In this document: positions 1-7,495 of the stretch, piece after piece | Numbering within the stretch: position 1 is the stretch's first letter | Layout: every line of letters begins with the position of its first letter | Assembly: GCA_014239895.1 (NCBI GenBank) | Contig: JAAZXZ010000105.1 | Span: 1-7,843, forward strand | Length of the DNA stretch: 7,843 nucleotides | Direction of reading: 5' to 3' | Source: Flavobacteriaceae bacterium | Lineage (GTDB): Bacteria > Bacteroidota > Bacteroidia > Flavobacteriales > Flavobacteriaceae | Translations under genes and position numbers: made by a program | Notes under the pieces: model-generated | Database searches by the model: none | Told to the model about the DNA's origin: nothing | What the model saw: the letters and a program-made list of their open reading frames with translations, nothing else

Positions 1-303
1 TAATTGACTGATATACCGCCCAACCCATATTTTATAGTTAGGCGTTTCATATACTATATCAACTATTGAATCAATTTTATGTTTTTCAAATTTTTCTTTG
101 ATGACCTGAGCATCCTCACGATTACCATTATAAATTTGTATCCTAAGCATTGAAATATTTTTATTTATTTCTTTTTTTATTTCTATAACTTTTTCAATAT
201 CAACACTTTGTATTATTTCTACATTTCCAGTTTGAGCATAAGCATTAAGACAGCCAAAAAGAATAAATGTTAATATTTGAAACACAAAAATTATATTTTT
301 CAT
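1..303 (-). CDS. Secreted SPOR-domain protein, C-terminus cut off by window edge
   Basis: This reads as 101 codons from an ATG at 303-301 to the left edge with no stop. Residues 1-24 form a signal peptide: a short basic start, a hydrophobic stretch, then AYA before Gln24, a typical signal peptidase I site. Cys18 in LFGC gives a poor lipobox, so a lipoprotein is less likely. A short charged linker (about 35-50) leads to a SPOR-like beta-alpha-beta pattern: the IQIYNG strand near 55-60, a helix near 62-76, and the ETPNYKIWVGRY strand near 86-97. SPOR domains bind denuded peptidoglycan glycan strands, so a cell-envelope role is expected. The protein resembles a small SPOR protein common in Flavobacteriia. 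No Shine-Dalgarno is visible. It is divergent from the act operon, so co-transcription is excluded. The family call is fairly sure; the exact function is not known to me. Confidence 0.85.
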   Translation of the reverse strand, partial: MKNIIFVFQILTFILFGCLNAYAQTGNVEIIQSVDIEKVIEIKKEINKNISMLRIQIYNGNREDAQVIKEKFEKHKIDSIVDIVYETPNYKIWVGRYISQL

Positions 304-309
304 AATAGA

Positions 310-317
310 CAAATTTA
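310..317 (-). promoter_or_regulatory. Possible -7 element for the SPOR gene (weak)
   Basis: On the minus strand this reads TAAATTTG, a full match to the Bacteroidota -7 consensus TAnnTTTG. It ends 6 bp before the ATG of the SPOR gene, so a transcript from it would be nearly leaderless. I see no TTG at the expected 17-23 bp upstream. In such AT-rich DNA a chance match is quite possible. Confidence 0.25.
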
Positions 318-396
318 ATGGATTATAATTTATCCTATTGGATTTTTATTTAGAATGAATATAAATTACTATTTTACATAAATAATAAATAATTTT

Positions 397-429
397 TTGT
401 TTAAATAAATATTTTTGGTGTTACTTTTG
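397..429 (+). promoter_or_regulatory. Predicted Bacteroidota-type promoter of the act operon
   Basis: TTG at 397-399 (the end of a T-run) and TACTTTTG at 422-429 match the Bacteroidota sigma-factor consensus TTG, about 17-23 bp spacer, TAnnTTTG; the spacer here is 22 bp. Transcription would start near 434-437, giving a short AT-rich leader of roughly 20 nt before the actA ATG at 458. This placement agrees with that start codon. The T-run blurs the exact -33 position. It is a pattern match only, with no experimental support. Confidence 0.6.
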
Positions 430-457
430 TGCTTTGTTTTTTTAAACGATTTTTGGA

Positions 458-1789
458 ATGGATTTAAGATATAAAAGACAATTTTTAGGATCTTTCAATT
501 TTAGAAATAATTTAACTTCTTCTAATTCTTTTTTAATCCATTTATTTTTTACTTTTTTTTTAATTTTCCCATTTACCAATTCATTCTCACAGGATGTTGA
601 TATAACAGTTGGTAAATCTTTGTTTAATACTAATTGTGCAGCATGTCACAAGCTTGATAAAAAGATGACTGGACCTGCACTTAGACATGTTGAAAATAGA
701 TTATTAAATGATGAAGGATTAGATAAGCAATGGCTATATGCATGGATTAGAAATAGTTCAGCAGTTATAAAATCTGGCGATTCTTATGCAAACAAAATTT
801 ATGCTGAATACAATCGATCAGCAATGACTGCTTACCCCCAATTATCAGATGCTGATATTGAAAATATTCTAGCTTATACAGATCAAGAAAAAACAATTCC
901 AGTAGCCAGCGTATCTGTCTCAAGTGTAGCGGCTCCATCAAATAATTTAGGATTATCTAATGAAGTAATTTTAGGAATATTTTCCTTGCTGTTCTTCTTA
1001 TTAGCAATAGCGCTCTTGTTAGTTAGCAATACCCTAAGAAGTTTTGCTATACTAAATGACGTTAAGCTAATTGAAAAAGAAAAATCAAAACCTATATGGA
1101 AAGCCTTTATTGATAATCAATTTCTAATGCTTTGCTCTGCAATATTATTTTTACTTGTTAGTGCATATGGGTTTTATGGCTGGACAATGCAAATAGGAAC
1201 AAACCAAGGCTATATGCCTGTTCAACCAATACATTACTCGCATAAAATACATGCTGGTGACAATCAAATTGATTGTAATTATTGCCATTCTTCTGCAAGA
1301 GTGAGTAAGCATTCTGGGATACCATCTCTAAATGTTTGTATGAATTGTCATAAGACTATATTTGAATATAATGGAGAAACTACTGAGGAATATTCAAAAA
1401 CATTTTATGATGGTGAAATACAAAAGCTTTATAAGGCTGTAGGCTGGGATGATGAAGCACAGGAATATACGGGGGAAACATCTCCAGTAAAATGGGTAAG
1501 GATACATAATCTGCCTGATTTTGCATATTTTAATCATTCGCAACACGTTTCAGTGGCAGGTATTGAATGTCAAACATGTCATGGGCCAGTTGAAGAAATG
1601 GAAATTATGTATCAGTCTTCTCCATTAACAATGGGGTGGTGTATAAATTGCCATAGAGAGACTAATGTAAAGGTAAAAGACAATGAATATTATTCTAAAA
1701 TTCATAAAGAATTATCAAAAAAATATGGAGTTGAGCAATTAACTGTTGCCCAAATGGGGGGACTGGAATGTGGAAAATGTCATTATTAA
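458..1789 (+). CDS. actA: ACIII subunit ActA: six-heme cytochrome c with fused N-terminal single-heme domain
   Basis: Electron-transfer subunit of Alternative Complex III, passing electrons from ActB toward the terminal oxidase. The 443-residue protein has a signal-peptide-like hydrophobic stretch at about 25-40, cleaved probably before Gln45. A class I cytochrome domain follows, with heme motif C60-C63-H64 and a likely axial Met123. A Ser/Ala-rich linker leads to membrane helices at about 170-190 and 222-242. The periplasmic pentaheme part has CxxCH motifs at 273-277, 294-298, 371-375, 395-399 and 438-442, the last ending one residue before the C-terminus. Two helices place both heme domains in the periplasm. 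ATG 458 is chosen because an in-frame stop lies at 443-445 and the next in-frame Met is residue 70, past the first heme. The N-terminus before the hydrophobic core is long (about 24 residues). This is the first gene of the operon, 15 bp before actB. Confidence 0.95.
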   Translation: MDLRYKRQFLGSFNFRNNLTSSNSFLIHLFFTFFLIFPFTNSFSQDVDITVGKSLFNTNCAACHKLDKKMTGPALRHVENRLLNDEGLDKQWLYAWIRNSSAVIKSGDSYANKIYAEYNRSAMTAYPQLSDADIENILAYTDQEKTIPVASVSVSSVAAPSNNLGLSNEVILGIFSLLFFLLAIALLLVSNTLRSFAILNDVKLIEKEKSKPIWKAFIDNQFLMLCSAILFLLVSAYGFYGWTMQIGTNQGYMPVQPIHYSHKIHAGDNQIDCNYCHSSARVSKHSGIPSLNVCMNCHKTIFEYNGETTEEYSKTFYDGEIQKLYKAVGWDDEAQEYTGETSPVKWVRIHNLPDFAYFNHSQHVSVAGIECQTCHGPVEEMEIMYQSSPLTMGWCINCHRETNVKVKDNEYYSKIHKELSKKYGVEQLTVAQMGGLECGKCHY

Positions 1790-1804
1790 TGTATAGATTA
1801 TAAT

Positions 1805-4800
1805 ATGTCTAATAAGAAAAAATATTGGAAAAATTTATCAGAATTAAGTTCTGAAAAAGTCACTGGCATTGATGACATTAGACAGAGAGAATTTGTTGAA
1901 GAAATACCAGTTGATGAATTTTTAGGAGACAAAGAAAATTTGTCAAATAGTTCAACATCAAGAAGAGATTTTTTAAAGTACCTAGGATTTAGTACTGCTG
2001 CAGCAACACTTGCAGCTTGTGAGGGCCCTGTTGTTAAATCAATTCCATATGTTATACAGCCAAATGAAATAGTTCCAGGACTAGCTAATTTCTATGCAAC
2101 TACAATATCAAATGGATATGACTTTGCAAACATATTAGTTAAGAATAGAGAAGGAAGGCCTATAAAAATTGAACACAATAAGTTAGCGCCATCCTCATCT
2201 GCTGCAAATGCAAGAGTTCATGCATCAATTTTAGATTTATATGACAGTGGAAGACTAGCTCAACCAATGAAAAATGGTCTTCCAACTTCATGGGTTGAAT
2301 TTGATTTTGAAACCAAAAGAAAATTAAAAGAGATTAATGATTCATCAAAACCAATTGTATTATTAACTCAAACATTTGCAAGTCCATCGACAAGCAAATT
2401 AATTGATGAATTTAAGAAGAAATACAGCAATGTTAACCATATTATATATGACACTATTTCTGAATCTGCAGCTTTAGATGCATTTGAACAAAGGTATGGT
2501 CAAAGAGGACTAGCTAATTATGATTTTTCAATGGCGAATTTAGTTGTCTCTATTGGAGCAGATTTTATTGGTGATTGGCAAGGAGGAGGATTTGAATCTG
2601 GATATACAACAAAGAGAATTCCTAAAAAAGGAAAAATGTCTAGACATATTCAGTTTGAATCAAATATGACATTAAGTGGTGCAAACTCAGACACTAGAAT
2701 TTCTGTAAAACCTTCAGAACAAAAATTAATCTTGCTCTCTATATATTCTAAGGTATTTTCAATTAATAATAATATTAATCTCTCAGATAAGTTACAAAAA
2801 ACAGTAGATTCTACTGTTAGTGAAATACTAAACAGTAAAAGTAAGGCTGTATTAATTTCGGGAATTAATGATGTTGATTATCAGTCCTTAGTCCTTCAGA
2901 TAAATGAAAAAATAAAAAGCAAAGCATTTAATCCAAATGAAACAATAAAATCTCGTATGGGTGATGCCAATAAAGTTAAAAAATTAGTTCAGCAAATGAA
3001 GAATGGAGAAGTTGGTGCATTGATTATGGCTGGAGTAAATCCAGTATATTCGCTACCTAATTCTCAGGAATTTATTGAAGGGTTAGAGAAGGTAGATGTT
3101 TCTATTTTATTTACAATGAAAAATGACGAGACGGCATCACACGTAAATTATGTAGCTACATCTTCCCATTACTTAGAATCATGGGGTGATGCTGAAATTA
3201 AGAAAGGAGAATATTCATTAGTTCAGCCTGTTATAAATAAATTGTTTGACACTAGACAATTTCAAGATCAGTTATTAATCTGGTCAAATAGTAAAAAGTC
3301 TTATTATCAATATATTAAAGATAATTGGGAAAAAAATATTTTAGAAAATAGTTTTTGGAATAAGGTTCTTCATGATGGGGTATATTCTAAAAAGAAAAAT
3401 AATATTACAAAAAACAAATTTTTAAGGTCAGCAGCGGAGAAAACATATTACCTGGATCTTCAAGATTTAATTGATAAAATACCATCAAATAAAAATTTAT
3501 ATGAATTGACGTTATATCCTAAGATTGGTATGGGGGATGGACAACAGGCTAATAACCCTTGGTTACAAGAATTCCCGGATCCTTTAACAAGAGCAACTTG
3601 GGATAATTATTTGACAATTTCAGAATTTGATGCAAAAAAACTTAATTTATATTTAGAACCTAGCACTTTCTTTAAAGAATCTAGGAATGATGCAAATGGC
3701 GGATTAAACGGAAAATATGCTATTATAAGTTTGAATGGTAATTCAATTAAGGTTCCTGTAATTATTCAGCCGGGTCAGGCTAGAGGAACTGTAGGTTTGT
3801 CATTTGGTTATGGAAGATCTAGGGGAGTTAAGGATGAAATGAAAACTGGAGTTAATGCCTATAGATTATACAAGAATTTTAATACTGTTCAGGAAGTTTC
3901 AATTAAACTAACTGAGGGTAAGCATGAGTTTGCTTGTATTCAATTGCATAATACTTTGATGGGTAGAGGGGAGATAGTTAAGGAAACTAGTCTAGAAATA
4001 TTTAATACCAAGGATCCAAAATATTGGAATGCTGAAGCCGTAGTTTCTTTAAATCATATCGAGACTCCTGTTTCTTCTCCAAAGGTTGATTTGTGGGATG
4101 AGTTTGATAGATCTATTGGCCATCATTTTAACCTATCTATTGATCTTAATGCTTGTACTGGATGTGGAGCATGCGTGATTGCATGTAATGCAGAAAATAA
4201 TGTACCAGTTGTTGGTAAAAGAGAAGTTAGGAGAAGTAGAGATATGCATTGGCTAAGAATTGATAGATATTATTCTTCTGAGGATACTTTTCATCAGGAC
4301 GATGAAAAGAAAGATAATATTAGTGGACTACAAAGCTCTTTAACTTCATTTCGTGAACTTGAAAGCCCATCAGAAAATCCTCAAGTAGCATTTCAACCAA
4401 TAATGTGCCAGCATTGTAATCATGCTCCATGTGAAACTGTATGTCCAGTTGCAGCAACGAGTCACGGAAGACAAGGTCAAAATCATATGGCTTATAATAG
4501 ATGTGTAGGGACAAGGTATTGTGCAAATAACTGTCCATATAAGGTTAGAAGATTTAATTTCTTTTTATATAACCAGAATGATGAGTTTGATTATCACATG
4601 AATGATGATCTTGGACGGATGGTATTAAACCCTGATGTTACGGTAAGATCAAGAGGTGTGATGGAAAAATGTTCATTCTGTATTCAGAAGACTCAAGCCG
4701 TTATATTAAAAGCAAAATTAGAAGGAAGACCGGTAGCTCAAGGTGAATTCAATAGTGCCTGTGCTTCAGCGTGTTCTACTGGAGCTATGAGGTTTGGAGA

Positions 4801-4930
4801 CATAAATGAAAAAGACAGTGAAATATATAAATTAAAAAATGATAAAAGAGCCTATCATTTGTTAGATTCGGTAGGAACAAAACCAAATGTAGTTTATCAA
4901 GTAAAAATAAGAAACGATAAAAAAGTATAA
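1805..4930 (+). CDS. actB: ACIII subunit ActB: Tat-variant molybdoenzyme-like protein fused to a four-cluster ferredoxin domain
   Basis: This peripheral periplasmic subunit of ACIII carries electrons from the quinol site to the hemes. In the 1041 residues, an unusually late twin-arginine motif SRRDFLK (52-58) precedes a short hydrophobic stretch ending in lipobox LAAC (Cys72), so Tat export and lipidation are both plausible. Residues about 85-560 resemble the molybdopterin oxidoreductase fold and about 590-740 its C-terminal barrel. Only Cys72 and Cys711 occur before residue 784, so the N-terminal cluster and a Cys metal ligand are missing. The ferredoxin part has C784/C787/C790/C794, C868/C871/C876/C880, C900/T903/C906/C910 and C956/C959/C986/C990. 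Thr903 sits where a fourth Cys is expected, predicting one [3Fe-4S] and three [4Fe-4S] clusters. A charged segment (about 823-862) separates the first two sets. The arrangement matches the family annotated as TAT-variant-translocated molybdopterin oxidoreductase. It is 18 bp from actC. Confidence 0.95.
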   Translation: MSNKKKYWKNLSELSSEKVTGIDDIRQREFVEEIPVDEFLGDKENLSNSSTSRRDFLKYLGFSTAAATLAACEGPVVKSIPYVIQPNEIVPGLANFYATTISNGYDFANILVKNREGRPIKIEHNKLAPSSSAANARVHASILDLYDSGRLAQPMKNGLPTSWVEFDFETKRKLKEINDSSKPIVLLTQTFASPSTSKLIDEFKKKYSNVNHIIYDTISESAALDAFEQRYGQRGLANYDFSMANLVVSIGADFIGDWQGGGFESGYTTKRIPKKGKMSRHIQFESNMTLSGANSDTRISVKPSEQKLILLSIYSKVFSINNNINLSDKLQKTVDSTVSEILNSKSKAVLISGINDVDYQSLVLQINEKIKSKAFNPNETIKSRMGDANKVKKLVQQMKNGEVGALIMAGVNPVYSLPNSQEFIEGLEKVDVSILFTMKNDETASHVNYVATSSHYLESWGDAEIKKGEYSLVQPVINKLFDTRQFQDQLLIWSNSKKSYYQYIKDNWEKNILENSFWNKVLHDGVYSKKKNNITKNKFLRSAAEKTYYLDLQDLIDKIPSNKNLYELTLYPKIGMGDGQQANNPWLQEFPDPLTRATWDNYLTISEFDAKKLNLYLEPSTFFKESRNDANGGLNGKYAIISLNGNSIKVPVIIQPGQARGTVGLSFGYGRSRGVKDEMKTGVNAYRLYKNFNTVQEVSIKLTEGKHEFACIQLHNTLMGRGEIVKETSLEIFNTKDPKYWNAEAVVSLNHIETPVSSPKVDLWDEFDRSIGHHFNLSIDLNACTGCGACVIACNAENNVPVVGKREVRRSRDMHWLRIDRYYSSEDTFHQDDEKKDNISGLQSSLTSFRELESPSENPQVAFQPIMCQHCNHAPCETVCPVAATSHGRQGQNHMAYNRCVGTRYCANNCPYKVRRFNFFLYNQNDEFDYHMNDDLGRMVLNPDVTVRSRGVMEKCSFCIQKTQAVILKAKLEGRPVAQGEFNSACASACSTGAMRFGDINEKDSEIYKLKNDKRAYHLLDSVGTKPNVVYQVKIRNDKKV

Positions 4931-4948
4931 TTATTAATAAAGAAAAGT

Positions 4949-6385
4949 ATGGGGTCTCATTATGAAGCACCAATTAGGAAGCCATTAGTAGCGGGAGAAA
5001 AATCTTATCATGATGTTTCTGTTGATATAGCTAGGCCTATTGAGGGTAGAGCAAATAAGCAATGGTGGATTGTTTTTTCTATATCCCTTGCTATGTTTTT
5101 ATGGGGGCTGGGATGTATTATTTATACTATATCAACAGGAATAGGAGTTTGGGGATTAAATAAGACTGTTGGATGGGCATGGGATATTACAAATTTCGTT
5201 TGGTGGATAGGAATAGGACATGCTGGAACTTTGATTTCAGCGGTTTTACTATTGTTCCGTCAGAAATGGAGAATGGCAATAAATAGATCAGCTGAAGCAA
5301 TGACAATTTTTTCTGTTATTCAGGCTGGATTATTTCCAATCATTCATATGGGTAGACCTTGGCTTGGATATTGGATGGTTCCTATCCCAAACACTTTTGG
5401 GTCACTCTGGGTTAACTTTAACTCTCCTTTATTATGGGATGTATTTGCCATATCTACCTATTTATCAGTATCACTAGTATTTTGGTGGACGGGCTTATTG
5501 CCAGATTTTGCCATGATTAGAGATAGAGCAGTTAAGCCTTTTCAAAAGAAGATATACAGTATACTTAGTTTTGGATGGACAGGAAGAGCAAAGGATTGGC
5601 AAAGATTCGAGGAAGTATCTTTAGTACTAGCGGGATTAGCGACACCCTTAGTATTATCTGTGCATACAATCGTGTCTTATGATTTTGCTACTTCAGTAAT
5701 TCCGGGATGGCATACTACAATATTCCCACCTTATTTTGTTGCTGGAGCAATTTTCTCTGGTTTTGCAATGGTACAAACCTTATTAATTGTTATGAGAAAA
5801 GTTTGCAATTTACAAGACTATATTACAGTACAACATATAGAGTTAATGAATATTGTTATAATGATTACAGGATCTATAGTAGGAGTAGCATATATTACGG
5901 AGCTTTTTATTGCTTGGTACTCTGGAGTAGAATACGAACAATATGCATTTTTAAATAGAGCAACTGGACCATATGCTTTTGCTTATTGGACAATGATGAC
6001 ATGTAATGTTTTTTCTCCTCAGCTTATGTGGTTTAAGAGACTTAGAACAAGTATTATGTTCTCATTCTTTATATCAATTGTAGTAAATATTGGAATGTGG
6101 TTTGAGCGTTTTGTAATTATTGTCACGTCACTTCATAGAGACTACTTGCCATCATCATGGACTATGTTCTCCCCAACTTTTGTTGATATTAGTATTTTTA
6201 TGGGAACTATAGGGTTTTTCTTTGTATTATTTTTATTATATGCCAGAACATTCCCTGTAATAGCTCAGGCTGAAGTGAAAACAATATTAAAAACTTCAGG
6301 TGAGAAGTATAAGACATTAAGAGAATCTGGAAAATCATTAACAGGAACAGGTGCTGATAAAAGAACATCAGTAATAAATAAATAA
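4949..6385 (+). CDS. actC: ACIII subunit ActC: NrfD/PsrC-type quinol-oxidising membrane subunit
   Basis: Integral membrane protein of the NrfD/PsrC family, the likely site of menaquinol oxidation in ACIII. It has 478 residues, near the usual size, with about ten hydrophobic helices, the first at about 40-62 and the last at about 412-431. The N-terminal MGSHYEAPIRKPL segment is typical of flavobacterial ActC and supports the ATG at 4949. Conserved-looking polar residues in or near helices include His91 (GIGHAG), His133 and Arg136 (HMGRPW), Asp164, His239, Asp245, His255 and Glu386/Arg387. Related residues are discussed in the family for quinone binding and proton transfer; exact equivalence needs an alignment. 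The hydrophilic tail (about 440-478) is Lys/Thr-rich. It lies between actB and actD, with a 7 bp gap to actD. No Shine-Dalgarno is evident, only an A-rich stretch before the start. Confidence 0.95.
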   Translation: MGSHYEAPIRKPLVAGEKSYHDVSVDIARPIEGRANKQWWIVFSISLAMFLWGLGCIIYTISTGIGVWGLNKTVGWAWDITNFVWWIGIGHAGTLISAVLLLFRQKWRMAINRSAEAMTIFSVIQAGLFPIIHMGRPWLGYWMVPIPNTFGSLWVNFNSPLLWDVFAISTYLSVSLVFWWTGLLPDFAMIRDRAVKPFQKKIYSILSFGWTGRAKDWQRFEEVSLVLAGLATPLVLSVHTIVSYDFATSVIPGWHTTIFPPYFVAGAIFSGFAMVQTLLIVMRKVCNLQDYITVQHIELMNIVIMITGSIVGVAYITELFIAWYSGVEYEQYAFLNRATGPYAFAYWTMMTCNVFSPQLMWFKRLRTSIMFSFFISIVVNIGMWFERFVIIVTSLHRDYLPSSWTMFSPTFVDISIFMGTIGFFFVLFLLYARTFPVIAQAEVKTILKTSGEKYKTLRESGKSLTGTGADKRTSVINK

Positions 6386-6392
6386 TTAAAAA

Positions 6393-6926
6393 ATGAAACC
6401 TGCAAAAATAGTTCGTGCATTTTATAATGATGATGATATTTTATTATCTGCTGTTAAGACTATTAGGGAGAACAAATATCATATAGAGGAAGTCTATACG
6501 CCATTCCATGTTCATGGTCTGGATAAAGTATTAGGCCTGGAGCCAACTAGAATAGCTATTGCATCATTTATTTACGGATGTATTGGATTTGCAGTTGCAA
6601 TATTAATGATGAACTATACAATGATTGCAGATTGGCCACAAAACATTGGAGGAAAACCGAGTTTTAGTTACATTGAAAATATGCCGTCTTTTGTTCCAAT
6701 AATGTTTGAATTAACGGTATTTTTTGCTGCTCATTTAATGGTTATAACTTTCTATCTTAGAAGTAAAATGTGGCCTTTTAAGACTGCAGAAAATCCTGAT
6801 CCTAGAACTACCGATGATCATTTCTTAATTGAAATATCTGTTAGTGAGGTTACAGGAAAATTAAAAAATATATTAAAGAATTCTGGTGCTGTTGAAATTA
6901 ATATAATTGATTCAAAAGAACATTAA
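6393..6926 (+). CDS. actD: ACIII subunit ActD: two-helix membrane subunit (DUF3341)
   Basis: Small structural subunit of ACIII with no known cofactor. The 177-residue protein starts with a cytoplasmic-type segment bearing the family-typical pattern AFYNDDD (9-15), HIEEVYTPF (30-38) and VHGLDK (40-45). Hydrophobic helices follow at about 54-78 and 100-122, then a polar C-terminus with FLIEISV near 144-150. The loop between helices (about 79-99) is short. There is no heme motif and no cysteine cluster; Cys63 in helix 1 is single. The ATG at 6393 lies 7 bp after the actC stop, and the gene ends 5 bp before actE. In known ACIII structures this protein packs against the NrfD-type subunits. The match is clear along the whole length. 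Confidence 0.93.
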   Translation: MKPAKIVRAFYNDDDILLSAVKTIRENKYHIEEVYTPFHVHGLDKVLGLEPTRIAIASFIYGCIGFAVAILMMNYTMIADWPQNIGGKPSFSYIENMPSFVPIMFELTVFFAAHLMVITFYLRSKMWPFKTAENPDPRTTDDHFLIEISVSEVTGKLKNILKNSGAVEINIIDSKEH

Positions 6927-6931
6927 TTATT

Positions 6932-7483
6932 ATGAAGATAGTTTGCAAAATATTAATAATTATCGCATTATTTTTTAGTTCATGTAAAAATAATGAGTAC
7001 CCGAATTATGAATATATGCCTAACATGTATGAATCAATTGGATATGAGACATACGCAGAGAATACTCTTTTTGAAAATAGTCAAGGAGCTTTAAATCCTG
7101 TTGATGGGACTATCCCTAGAGGATATTCATTATATCAATATGAAGACTCAAATTCAGGATATGAATTAGCAAAAAATAGTCTTCAAAACCCATTAAAAGA
7201 TGATGAAATAAGCATGACTAAAGCTAAAGAATTATATGACATTTATTGTGGAGTTTGTCATGGTAATAAGGGGGACGGACAAGGCGTCTTATTTAAAAGA
7301 GAAAAAATATTAGGTATTCCAAGCTATTCGGATCAAGGAAGGGATATAACCGAGGGAAGCGTATATCATGTTATCTATTATGGAAGAAACACCATGGGGT
7401 CTCATGCGAATCAATTAAATGAAAAGGAAAGATGGCTTGTAACATCATATGTGATGAAATTAAAATCAGATTTAAAAAAATAA
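6932..7483 (+). CDS. actE: ACIII subunit ActE: single-heme cytochrome c lipoprotein
   Basis: This periplasmic class I cytochrome c is the second heme subunit of ACIII. The 183-residue protein opens with a lipoprotein signal of Bacteroidota type, hydrophobic residues 5-15 ending in FFSSC with Cys18 as the probable lipidated residue. Residues 24-80 carry the family-typical Tyr/Asn-rich segment (MYESIGYET, NPVDGTIPRG). The heme motif is C106-C109-H110 (CGVCHG), followed by GDGQG; Met155 in the NTMGSH segment is the likely sixth ligand. A final helix at about 163-178 closes the fold. The ATG at 6932 lies 5 bp after the actD stop; actF begins 12 bp downstream. The start is supported by the complete signal peptide. 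Confidence 0.94.
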   Translation: MKIVCKILIIIALFFSSCKNNEYPNYEYMPNMYESIGYETYAENTLFENSQGALNPVDGTIPRGYSLYQYEDSNSGYELAKNSLQNPLKDDEISMTKAKELYDIYCGVCHGNKGDGQGVLFKREKILGIPSYSDQGRDITEGSVYHVIYYGRNTMGSHANQLNEKERWLVTSYVMKLKSDLKK

Positions 7484-7495
7484 TTGAATTATAAT

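Noticed and set aside
304..457. Small RNA, riboswitch or terminator in the divergent intergenic region
   Set aside because: The 154 bp are very AT-rich with no stable stem-loop I could find; only promoter-like elements are supported.
4320..4538. Minus-strand open frame of 72 codons inside actB
   Set aside because: It lies opposite the conserved ferredoxin part of actB, shows no recognisable protein pattern and no start context; it is a by-product of the sense coding sequence.
1805..4930. ActB as a catalytic molybdenum oxidoreductase (formate dehydrogenase or polysulfide/nitrate reductase)
   Set aside because: The N-terminal cluster cysteines and a Cys Mo ligand are absent, the ferredoxin part is fused on the same chain, and the neighbours are the diagnostic ActA, ActD, ActE and ActF.
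4785..4973. Minus-strand open frame of 62 codons across the actB-actC junction
   Set aside because: Leu/Phe-rich translation is what the reverse of AT-rich, Lys/Asn-coding DNA gives. It overlaps two secure genes and has no supporting motif.
5707..5958. Plus-strand open frame of 83 codons in another frame inside actC
   Set aside because: It lies wholly within the conserved membrane core of actC; the Tyr/Cys-rich translation is typical of a shifted frame of a membrane-protein gene.
4949..7405. Identical 12-mer ATGGGGTCTCAT at the actC start (4949-4960) and inside actE (7394-7405)
   Set aside because: Both copies encode MGSH, but in unrelated contexts: a start segment and the heme-ligand loop. 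No wider similarity surrounds them, so this is a coincidence.
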